Part shown: positions 7,002 through 15,247 of the stretch, piece by piece | How positions within the stretch are numbered: position 1 is the stretch's first letter | Layout: every line of letters begins with the position of its first letter | DNA from: DATBLE01 sp036555585 | Lineage (GTDB): Bacteria; Actinomycetota; Thermoleophilia; Gaiellales; Gaiellaceae | Direction: 5' to 3' | Length of the DNA stretch: 16,152 bases | Assembly (NCBI GenBank): GCA_036555585.1 | Contig: DATBLE010000032.1 | Span: forward strand, 1 to 16,152 | Position numbers and translations under genes: made by a program | The notes under the pieces: generated by a model | Told to the model about the DNA's origin: nothing | Seen by the model: the letters and a program-made list of their open reading frames with translations, nothing else | Databases searched by the model: none

Positions 7002-7105
7002 GCCGAGCGGAGCGGATGGATCGTGCTGCGACGAACTCGGCTCGGAATCGACACAGACGCGTGCGCAGCCGGCAGGTAGCCTCGACGGCAGGGGAACGGG
7101 GCACT

Positions 7106-7125
7106 CCCCCACCCCGGGGCGGGGG
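7106..7125 (-). terminator. Hairpin terminator after the secA-GNAT unit
   Basis: CCCCCACCCC (7106-7115) abuts GGGGCGGGGG (7116-7125). In minus-strand RNA the arms pair fully, with one G-U, into a stem of about 8 bp around a 4-nt loop, 50 nt after the GNAT stop. No U-tract follows, which is common for actinobacterial terminators. It separates secA-GNAT from prfB; the gap 6990-7175 holds no gene. Confidence 0.6.
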
Positions 7126-7175
7126 TCTGGGCAGAGGTCGCAGCAGCCTGTCCGGCGCAATCGCCGCCCGCCGGA

Positions 7176-7721
7176 TCAGCGCGGATCGCCGGGCAGGAGC
7201 GAGTAGACGGCCATGTCCGCGCGCCGGTTGCCCTCGAGATGGAGCGAGCGGAGAACGCCTTCGCGGCGGTAGCCCGCCCGCTCGGCCACCCGGATGGAGG
7301 GAGCGTTCGCGACGCCGATCAGCAGCTCCACCCGCGCGAGCCCCAGGTCGCCGAGCGCCCAGTCCGTCACCAACCGCAGCGCCCGCCCGGCGACTCCCCT
7401 GCCGCGTGCCTCCTCGACGACCAGGTAGCCGATCTCGCCCTGGCGCGCGTCGAGGTCGAGATCGACGATCCCGGCCATGCCGAGGAACTCGCCGCCGAGA
7501 GACACGATCGCGAACCCCGCCCTGGAGCCGTCGCGCCAGCCCTCCTCGTACCGACCGACCCACGTCGCGGCGAAGCCCGGCAGCGCATTGCCCGGAACGC
7601 GCGTGTTCTCGACGATCTCCGGGTCGGCAACGAGGCGCTCGAAGTCGTCCACGTGGCGCGCGTCGACCGGGTCGAGCCGGATCGCGTCGTCCGCGAGCGG
7701 CGGCGACGGCGGCCGGAGCAC
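7176..7721 (-). CDS. GNAT family N-acetyltransferase (RimJ/RimL-like)
   Basis: A 181-residue GNAT domain that transfers an acetyl group from acetyl-CoA to an amine; the RimJ/RimL/spermidine-acetyltransferase branch fits best. Motif A is GEIGYLVVEEARGRGVAGRAL, with the acetyl-CoA pyrophosphate loop RGRGVAG; the motif B region is IGVANAPSIRVAERAGYRREGVLR. The start is GTG 7721, the first usable start in frame after the secA stop (19-nt gap); the reading frame stays open further upstream inside secA, but those codons are secA in another frame. No clear ribosome binding site is seen, so it may depend on secA translation. Acceptor could be a ribosomal protein N-terminus or a small molecule; not decidable here. 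A hairpin terminator follows. Confidence 0.88.
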   Translation of the reverse strand: MLRPPSPPLADDAIRLDPVDARHVDDFERLVADPEIVENTRVPGNALPGFAATWVGRYEEGWRDGSRAGFAIVSLGGEFLGMAGIVDLDLDARQGEIGYLVVEEARGRGVAGRALRLVTDWALGDLGLARVELLIGVANAPSIRVAERAGYRREGVLRSLHLEGNRRADMAVYSLLPGDPR

Positions 7722-7740
7722 GTCTAGCGGAACGACGCGG

Positions 7741-10404
<2,664 letters not shown>

Positions 10405-10410
10405 GAGTAC

Positions 10411-10416
10411 AGGGTA
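10411..10416 (-). promoter_or_regulatory. -10 box of secA with leaderless spacing
   Basis: TACCCT on the minus strand is followed by exactly 6 nt (GTACTC) and the secA GTG. The context CGGCTACCCT matches CGGCTAGCCT before prfB. No ribosome binding site is present. The -35 region, near the start of the divergent gene, is not consensus. Confidence 0.55.
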
Positions 10417-10443
10417 GCCGTCCCGGAGGGCACCATTCGCACG

Positions 10444-11394
10444 ATGAGGGCGCTCGTCACGGCGGCGGTCATCCTCGTCGGCGCGGCCTCGGCCTCGGCC
10501 GCCGGCCCGGACCGCACCGTCAGCAGCCCCGGCCCCGTCCGGGCGCTCGCCCGCAGCAGCTCCTCGGTCGCGTTTCTGTCGGGGCCCTACGCCGGCCATT
10601 GCGGCCCGCACGTCGAGCTCTGGAACCTGGTCACCCGCGGCGTCTACCAGCTGGGCCGGCACACCGACCTGCTCTGCCGCCAGGGGCCGTCGACAGGGAG
10701 CGGCGTCACCGACATCGCCGTCGCCGGCAACCGCGCGATGTGGCTGGCGTACGCAGGCGGCAACCTCCGCGACTGGCTGCTCGAGACGGCGACGACGACG
10801 CGACCGACCGAGCGCAGGCTCGAGCTCCGGGAGGTGGACGTGGACGCGCCGCCGCCGATCGTGCTGGGCGTCGCCTCGGAGCAGGTGATGCCGTACTCGG
10901 TCGGCTCGACGGTCAAGGTGTTGAGGGCGAACGGGGCGAGGGCCTACGTCTGGAACGCGCCCGCCCGTGTGACGAACACGACCACCTACGGGACGGCCGT
11001 CGCCGCCTTCGTCGCCGGCGGACGCTGCTACGTGCTCTCTCCCACGGGCGCCGTCCGTCAGACGTATGCATTCGCGCCCGGCTCGGTGCAGGAGTTCGCG
11101 CTCGCCGGCGTCGGTCTCGTCGTCCAGCTGTCCGGTGGCAGGATCGAGATCCGGAACGGCGCCTCCGTGAGGAAGCTCGCGATCCCCGCGGCCGGGCGGA
11201 TGCTCGACTACGCGGAGGGAATCGTGCTCTACCGGCTCGGTGCCCAGATCCGCGGCCGGCGCGTCTCGACCGGCACGGACGTGCCCCTCCGGCGGGCGAC
11301 GTTCGCGGTCCTCGAGCACAACGGCCTGAGCTACGCGATCAGTCGCCGCGTTGCCTCGGTCGCGATGGCCCGCGTCCAGTCGGCGATCCGCTAG
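10444..11394 (+). CDS. Secreted protein of unknown function, possible beta-propeller
   Basis: I do not recognise this 316-residue protein. Residues 1-20 form a Sec signal peptide (Arg2, hydrophobic core LVTAAVILVGAA, then Ala-Ser-Ala-Ser-Ala-Ala before GPDR). The mature part is built of short beta-strand stretches ending in patterns such as VELWNLVTRGVYQL, IAVAGNRAMWLAYA, AVAAFVAGGRCYVLSP and LVVQLSGGRIEIRNG, as in blades of a beta-propeller. Three Cys follow the signal peptide; no lipobox and no membrane segment are seen. GGAGGG lies 11 nt before the ATG, a rather long spacing. The start is 39 bp from the divergent secA start. Its stop TAG shares a CTAG with the stop of the convergent gene. 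Function unknown; surface ligand binding is only a guess. Confidence 0.8.
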   Translation: MRALVTAAVILVGAASASAAGPDRTVSSPGPVRALARSSSSVAFLSGPYAGHCGPHVELWNLVTRGVYQLGRHTDLLCRQGPSTGSGVTDIAVAGNRAMWLAYAGGNLRDWLLETATTTRPTERRLELREVDVDAPPPIVLGVASEQVMPYSVGSTVKVLRANGARAYVWNAPARVTNTTTYGTAVAAFVAGGRCYVLSPTGAVRQTYAFAPGSVQEFALAGVGLVVQLSGGRIEIRNGASVRKLAIPAAGRMLDYAEGIVLYRLGAQIRGRRVSTGTDVPLRRATFAVLEHNGLSYAISRRVASVAMARVQSAIR

Positions 11395-11969
11395 AGCGGC
11401 AGCACCTCGACCTCCCAGGCGGTTCCCTCGAGGCGCCTGGCCCGGACGACGTAGGACTGCCCTCTCGTCTGGCCCAAGCGCTCGAGCGCCGGAAGCGAGC
11501 CGAACGCGTGCGCGCCGTCGACGAGCAAGGTCTGCTCGCCCTCGTGAACGGTCAGCGTCAGCTCCTCCCCGCCCGGGTCGTCGGGGAGCTCGACGACGTC
11601 GATCTCCCGGACGCCGACTGCCCACTGGGACTCGCCGCGTCGCGTCGCCTCGGCTCGATAGGGCAGGTTCGCGACCTGGTCGAGCGCCGTCGCGAGCGAC
11701 TCGACGTCTTCGCCCTCCTCGACGACGAGCGTGTCGTCGCGGAGGGCGACGAACCGCGCGCGATCGCCCTCCACGCCCTCCGCCTCGACGGTCACGACGG
11801 CGTCCCACTCGCGCGCCCGGGGCACGCCGTGGATGCCGGTCTCCGCCCAGGCACTGCTGGATGCGTCGGCGCGCCCTGGCGGCCGCGGCTCGGCGACAGG
11901 GTCGAGGTCGAGGCCGCCTGCCCGCGCGAGCTGCTCGTGGAGCGGCTCGCGCCGCCGGAACAGGCCCAC
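11391..11969 (-). CDS. Conserved-looking protein of unknown function downstream of hpf
   Basis: I cannot assign this 192-residue protein to a family. It starts at GTG 11969, 10 nt after the hpf stop, with GAGG close before it, so it is probably cotranscribed with hpf. The N-terminus MGLFRRREPLHEQLARAGG is basic and amphipathic; residues 27-50 are a low-complexity linker; the rest (about 52-192) alternates beta strands and acidic turns (for example WDAVVTVEAEGVEGDRARFVAL is one strand pair) and looks like one folded alpha/beta domain. No signal peptide, membrane segment, Cys or recognisable catalytic motif is present. Coding bias is like its neighbours. A soluble cytoplasmic protein linked to hpf or stationary phase would fit the context, but that is inference. 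Confidence 0.75.
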   Translation of the reverse strand: MGLFRRREPLHEQLARAGGLDLDPVAEPRPPGRADASSSAWAETGIHGVPRAREWDAVVTVEAEGVEGDRARFVALRDDTLVVEEGEDVESLATALDQVANLPYRAEATRRGESQWAVGVREIDVVELPDDPGGEELTLTVHEGEQTLLVDGAHAFGSLPALERLGQTRGQSYVVRARRLEGTAWEVEVLPL

Positions 11970-11979
11970 GTGCCTCGCG

Positions 11980-12525
11980 CTAGCTCGGCTCGATCAGGCC
12001 GTAGCCGCCGTCGTGCCGGCGGTAGACGACGTTGATCTCCCCGGTCTCGACATGTCGGAAGACGAAGAAGTCGTGGCCGACGAGCTCGAGTTGGAGAACC
12101 GCCTCCTCGGCGCTCATCGGGTGCATCGTGAACTGCTTCGTCTTGACGATCACGGGCCCGCCCTCCTCGTCGGTCGGAATGGAGCCGTTGGCCTCGGCGA
12201 CGTGGCCGGCCGTTTCGCGCTGGCCGCGACGGCGGCGCTTCTCGCGGTAGCGCGTGACCTGGCGCTCCAGCTTGTCGGTGAGGAGATCGATCGACGCGCG
12301 CATGTCGGTCGATCGCTCCTTCGCGCGCAGCGTCGGCCCCTTCGTCCAGATCGTCGCCTCGGCGACGATCTTGTCGGCGATCGAGGGGTTCTTCTCGACC
12401 GCGAGCTCGAGCTCGACCTGGGTCGGGTCGGCGAGCTGCCGCCCGAGCTTCCCGAGCTTCTCCTCGGCATAGGACCGGATCGCGTCGCTGATCTCGACGT
12501 TCTTGCCTTTGACCTGCAGGCGCAT
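11980..12525 (-). CDS. hpf: Ribosome hibernation promoting factor, long form (HPF/RaiA)
   Basis: The 181-residue protein is a long-form HPF, which binds the 30S decoding site and dimerises 70S ribosomes to 100S particles in stationary phase. Residues 1-105 are the S30AE/YfiA domain (MRLQVKGKNVEISDAIRSY, then ELELAVEKNPSIADKIVAEATI, ending with basic helices through KLERQVTRYREKRRRR). After a linker (about 106-122) the C-terminal dimerisation domain runs to the end (KQFTMHPMSAEEAVLQLEL, HDFFVFRHVETGEINVVYRR). It starts at ATG 12525 behind a strong GGGGG ribosome binding site. comF lies upstream with a 47-bp gap that may hold a promoter; the unknown 192-residue gene follows. The comF-hpf-secA neighbourhood is typical for Actinobacteria and Firmicutes. 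Confidence 0.95.
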   Translation of the reverse strand: MRLQVKGKNVEISDAIRSYAEEKLGKLGRQLADPTQVELELAVEKNPSIADKIVAEATIWTKGPTLRAKERSTDMRASIDLLTDKLERQVTRYREKRRRRGQRETAGHVAEANGSIPTDEEGGPVIVKTKQFTMHPMSAEEAVLQLELVGHDFFVFRHVETGEINVVYRRHDGGYGLIEPS

Positions 12526-12530
12526 CTCGG

Positions 12531-12565
12531 TTCCCCCTTCTCACAGGGTGGCTGCCCTCACCCTA
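12531..12565 (-). promoter_or_regulatory. hpf ribosome binding site and possible -10 box
   Basis: GAAGGGGGAA (12540-12531) lies just before the hpf ATG and is one of the strongest ribosome binding sites in the window. TAGGGT (12565-12560, minus strand) upstream could be a -10 box giving a leader of about 30 nt. No good -35 is seen. Unlike its neighbours, hpf is clearly led and SD-dependent. Confidence 0.45.
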
Positions 12566-12572
12566 GACGATG

Positions 12573-13232
12573 TCAGCGCCTCACCGCCCGCGCGAACGTG
12601 ACCACGTCGACCGCGTACGCGCCGGCCCCGCGGAGCGCGCTCGCCGCCGCCGAGACGGTCGCGCCCGTGGTGTAGACGTCGTCGACCAGGAGCACGCGCC
12701 CGCCGACCGGCGCCGCGCGAAACGCGCCGCGGACGTTGCGGCGCCGCTCGTCGCGCCTCAGGCCGCGCTGCGGCCGCAGCGACCGGGCCCGCTCGAGCAC
12801 CGGCAAGACCGGCAGCGCCCACCGGCGACCGAGCTCGCCCGCGAGCCGTGCCGGCGGGTGGTGACCGCGCCTCAGGCTGCGGTCACCGTCAGGCGGGACG
12901 AACGTGATCGTGCGGCAGGAGGGCTGCGGGACGACCTCGACCACGATCGCAGCCGCGAGCGCGGCCAGATCGCGGAGGCCGCGTTCCTTCCACGCGGAGA
13001 CGACCAGGCGGACACCGCCCTCGTACTCGACCGCCGCCCGCGCAGACTCGAATGCGACCCGCCGCCCGGCGCATTCGCGGCAGCGACGGACGGGCCAGGC
13101 GACCGGGGCACCGCACCGGGCGCAGAACGGGCCGGCCAGGCGCGGCAGGACCGTGGCGCAGGACGCGCACACGGTGGCTCCCGGCAAGCCGCAGACGACG
13201 CAGCGTCGCGGAAAGAGGAGATCGAGCAGCAC
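12573..13232 (-). CDS. comF: ComF family phosphoribosyltransferase-like protein
   Basis: ComF proteins combine an N-terminal zinc-binding region with a type I phosphoribosyltransferase fold and are linked to natural DNA uptake, helping move single-stranded DNA at the competence machinery; many hosts are not known to be competent. The 219 residues carry eight Cys in four CxxC pairs (11/14, 22/25, 37/40, 51/54), enough for two zinc sites, and the PRPP-binding signature VLLVDDVYTTGAT (180-192) near the C-terminus. GTG 13232 is the first possible start after an in-frame TGA (13241-13239). An ATG at 13235 is in another frame. A TANNNT box lies 8 nt upstream. No other competence gene is in the window. 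Confidence 0.93.
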   Translation of the reverse strand: MLLDLLFPRRCVVCGLPGATVCASCATVLPRLAGPFCARCGAPVAWPVRRCRECAGRRVAFESARAAVEYEGGVRLVVSAWKERGLRDLAALAAAIVVEVVPQPSCRTITFVPPDGDRSLRRGHHPPARLAGELGRRWALPVLPVLERARSLRPQRGLRRDERRRNVRGAFRAAPVGGRVLLVDDVYTTGATVSAAASALRGAGAYAVDVVTFARAVRR

Positions 13233-13240
13233 ATGGAGTC

Positions 13241-13246
13241 ACGGTA
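13241..13246 (-). promoter_or_regulatory. -10 box of comF (near-leaderless)
   Basis: TACCGT on the minus strand is 8 nt before the comF GTG, whose position is fixed by an in-frame TGA overlapping this box. No ribosome binding site is seen. The divergent promoter of the small gene at 13304 shares this 71-bp gap. Confidence 0.45.
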
Positions 13247-13268
13247 GGCGCCACCGGCGCACGGGTGT

Positions 13269-13297
13269 GTGACAGAAGAGCGACGAGGGTGTAACTT
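13269..13297 (+). promoter_or_regulatory. Near-consensus promoter of the small proline-rich gene, leaderless spacing
   Basis: GTGACA (13269-13274), a 17-nt spacer, then TAACTT (13292-13297), 6 nt before the ATG at 13304. This is the best -35/-10 pair in the window and puts the transcript start on the ATG. The box contains an in-frame TAA, so no earlier start is possible. Confidence 0.65.
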
Positions 13298-13303
13298 CGC
13301 GGC

Positions 13304-13474
13304 ATGGCAACGCCACCTCCGCAGCCGCCGCGGAAGAAGCCGTTCCGCTGGGGCGCGAACGATCCCGATCACCCCGGGCTGAGCTGGTGGGGCAGGTGGG
13401 TCGTCCGGCGACGGCCCCCGCCGCCGCCCCCCGGCTCGCCTCCGGCGCAGAGACCTCCGGCCCCGCCTGGCTAG
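13304..13474 (+). CDS. Small proline-rich basic protein, 56 residues, unknown function
   Basis: ATG 13304 opens a 56-codon frame ending at TAG 13474, too short for most gene lists. The product begins MATPPPQPPRKKPFRW, has a compact centre with NDPDHPGLSWWGRWVVRRR (four Trp in all, several Arg) and a tail of almost only Pro, Gly and Ala. There is no signal peptide; the centre is too short and charged for a normal membrane span. Support for a real gene is the strong promoter with leaderless spacing, the in-frame TAA just upstream, and a stop placed exactly so that CTAG ends both this gene and the convergent nucleotidyltransferase. Third codon positions are mostly G or C. Polyproline stretches would need EF-P. 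Possibly a partner of a membrane or ribosomal complex; function unknown. Confidence 0.65.
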   Translation: MATPPPQPPRKKPFRWGANDPDHPGLSWWGRWVVRRRPPPPPPGSPPAQRPPAPPG

Positions 13475-14235
13475 TCCAGCGGCGAGTACCGGTCGCGCCG
13501 CGGCAGCCCCGCGCGCTCGCGCCAGCTGTTGTCCGCCTCGAGGAGCTGGTCGGGGTCACCGATGTCGAACCAGCGACCGGGGAAGCGGTAGGCGTAGACC
13601 GGTTCCCGCGGATAGAGCCAGGCGACGAGGCGCCCGGGCTGGTCCGGAGGATTGCCCTCGGCGAGGTACCGCTCGATCAGCTGCACGTGCGTCCGGTGGT
13701 ACAGGTAGGCCGCGGTGGCGACCAGCGTGCTGCGCGGCTCCGCGGGCTTCTCCTCGAAGCCGGTGACCCGACCGTCCGGGGCCGCCTCGACGACGCCGTA
13801 CTGCGCAGCGAGCTCGAGGTCGCCGCAGTCGTAGACTGCGACGGCGCTGGCGACCCCGTGCTGCCGCGTGAACGACACGAAGTCGCCGAGCGCGAAGTCG
13901 AACAGGTTGTCGCCGGCGATCACGAGCAGGTCGTCGTCCGTCCCCGCCCGCTCGAGGACGAACGCGATGTCGCCGATGGCGCCGAGCCGGTCCTCGTTCG
14001 ATCGGGTGCCGTCGTCGTGGACGGTCACGCCGGTGCGCCCCGCCGCCCACTCCTCGAAGAGGCCGGCGAAGCGCGCGTTCGTGACCAGGTGGACCTCGTC
14101 GGCCACCTCGTCGACCTTGTCGCAGACCCAGTCGATCATCGGCCGGCCGCCGACGGGCAGGAGCTGCTTGGGCACCGTGTCGGTCAGGGGGCGCAGACGG
14201 GTCGCGTACCCGGCGGCGAGCATGATCGCCCTCAT
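13471..14235 (-). CDS. Sugar-phosphate nucleotidyltransferase (RmlA-like NDP-sugar pyrophosphorylase)
   Basis: The 254-residue protein is a single nucleotidyltransferase domain that would join a sugar 1-phosphate and an NTP into an NDP-sugar plus pyrophosphate. The signature LAAGYATRLRPLTDTVPK (6-23) ends in the catalytic Lys23; GDN with the metal-binding Asp109 (VIAGDNLFDF) and the sugar-contact motif GFEEKP follow, and WFDIGDPDQLLEAD closes the fold. It lacks the left-handed beta-helix of GlmU or glgC-type enzymes. Which sugar and base are used cannot be told. Its ATG overlaps the mtnA stop in ATGA (14235-14232), so it is translated from the mtnA transcript; the reason for pairing with methionine salvage is unclear. 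Confidence 0.9.
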   Translation of the reverse strand: MRAIMLAAGYATRLRPLTDTVPKQLLPVGGRPMIDWVCDKVDEVADEVHLVTNARFAGLFEEWAAGRTGVTVHDDGTRSNEDRLGAIGDIAFVLERAGTDDDLLVIAGDNLFDFALGDFVSFTRQHGVASAVAVYDCGDLELAAQYGVVEAAPDGRVTGFEEKPAEPRSTLVATAAYLYHRTHVQLIERYLAEGNPPDQPGRLVAWLYPREPVYAYRFPGRWFDIGDPDQLLEADNSWRERAGLPRRDRYSPLD

Positions 14236-15188
14236 GCGACGACCGCGCCGGCGAGCGACTCCGAGTAGGGCGCTCGATGGGCCCCGTGCTCCGTGACGAC
14301 CGCCGTGATCAGTCCGGCGGGCGTGACGTCGAAGGCGGGATTGCGGGCGGCGAACCGGGTGGTCAGCTCGTCGCCGGATCGCTCTTCGATCGGGATCTCC
14401 GAGCCGTCCGGCGTCTCCAGGTCGACCGTCGAGCTCGGCGCGACGACGTAGAAGGGGATGCCGTGATGGGCGGCGAGAACGGCGAGCGCATAGGTTCCGA
14501 TCTTGTTCGCAGTGTCGCCGTTGGCGGCGATGCGGTCGGCGCCCGTGATCACGACGTCGACGTCTCCGCGCGCCATCAGCGCGCCGGCGGCGGAGTCGGC
14601 GATCACCGCGTGCGGGATGCCCGCCTCCTCCAGCTCCCAGGCCGTCAGCCGGGCTCCCTGGAGCAACGGTCGCGTCTCGTCGACGAGCACGTGCTCCAGC
14701 AGTCCCCGCTCCCAGGCGGCGCGAATCGCCCCGACCGCAGTCCCGTACCCCCCGGTCGCGAGCCCGCCGGCATTGCAGTGCGTGAGCGCGCGCGTCCCCG
14801 GCTCGAGCAGCGCGGCAGCATGGGCGGACATCGCGCGACAGCGCTCGACCTCCTCCGCGTGGATCTGCCGCGCCCGCTCGGCCGGATCTCCGTCCCAGCC
14901 GCGCATCTCCGCGAGCGCCCAGGCGACATTGACGGCGGTCGGCCGCGCCCCGGACAGCGTCGACACGGCCGCCTCCAGGTCTTCTCCGCGCTGTGCCGCC
15001 AGCGCGTAGCCGTAGGCGGCGGCGATCCCGATCGCGGGCGCCCCCCGCACGGCGAGCACGCGGATCGCCTCCGCAAGCTCCTGCGCGGACCGGCAGACGA
15101 GGTCGACCTCCTCGTCGGGAAGCCGTCGCTGGTCGAGGACGACGACTGCGTCCTCGTCGAGGCGGACGATCCGTTCGGGCTCGAGCAT
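14232..15188 (-). CDS. mtnA: S-methyl-5-thioribose-1-phosphate isomerase
   Basis: MtnA converts 5-methylthioribose 1-phosphate to 5-methylthioribulose 1-phosphate in methionine salvage. The 318 residues show RGAPAIGIAAAYG (48-60), the catalytic Cys138 in THCNAGGLATGGYGTA, and the catalytic Asp218 in GADRIAANGDTANKIGTY (216-232), all in the order of the eIF2B-related aldose isomerase fold. It is a little shorter than many MtnA (about 345). ATG 15188 begins MLEPERIVRLDEDAVVVLDQ, the usual N-terminus, and has TAGACT 7 nt before it; the frame is open further upstream but only as antisense of the TerC gene. No other salvage gene is in the window. Confusion with eIF2B-like or ribose-1,5-bisphosphate isomerase is possible but less likely given these motifs. 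Confidence 0.92.
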   Translation of the reverse strand: MLEPERIVRLDEDAVVVLDQRRLPDEEVDLVCRSAQELAEAIRVLAVRGAPAIGIAAAYGYALAAQRGEDLEAAVSTLSGARPTAVNVAWALAEMRGWDGDPAERARQIHAEEVERCRAMSAHAAALLEPGTRALTHCNAGGLATGGYGTAVGAIRAAWERGLLEHVLVDETRPLLQGARLTAWELEEAGIPHAVIADSAAGALMARGDVDVVITGADRIAANGDTANKIGTYALAVLAAHHGIPFYVVAPSSTVDLETPDGSEIPIEERSGDELTTRFAARNPAFDVTPAGLITAVVTEHGAHRAPYSESLAGAVVA

Positions 15189-15195
15189 GTCCGGC

Positions 15196-15201
15196 AGTCT
15201 A
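15196..15201 (-). promoter_or_regulatory. -10 box of mtnA (near-leaderless)
   Basis: TAGACT on the minus strand is 7 nt before the mtnA ATG. No ribosome binding site of normal strength lies between. TGGACC 15 nt further upstream is a weak -35 candidate with short spacing. The gap to the TerC stop is 59 bp and has no clear terminator. Confidence 0.45.
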
Positions 15202-15247
15202 GGCACGCTCCGCCCTGGTCCAGCGCGAGGATGACGGCCGGGACGAA

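Noticed and set aside
6908..7054. Main-frame upstream start for RF2 (near 7054)
   Set aside because: The resulting N-terminus is Ser/Arg-rich and unlike RF2; the zero frame from 6989 plus the CTTTGAC shift restores the normal RF2 N-terminus.
10405..11808. Open minus-strand extension of the secA frame by more than 460 codons
   Set aside because: SecA homology begins at GTG 10404. The extension is Arg/Gly/Asp-rich antisense of the secreted-protein gene and of the hpf-linked gene region, typical of open frames in high-G+C DNA.
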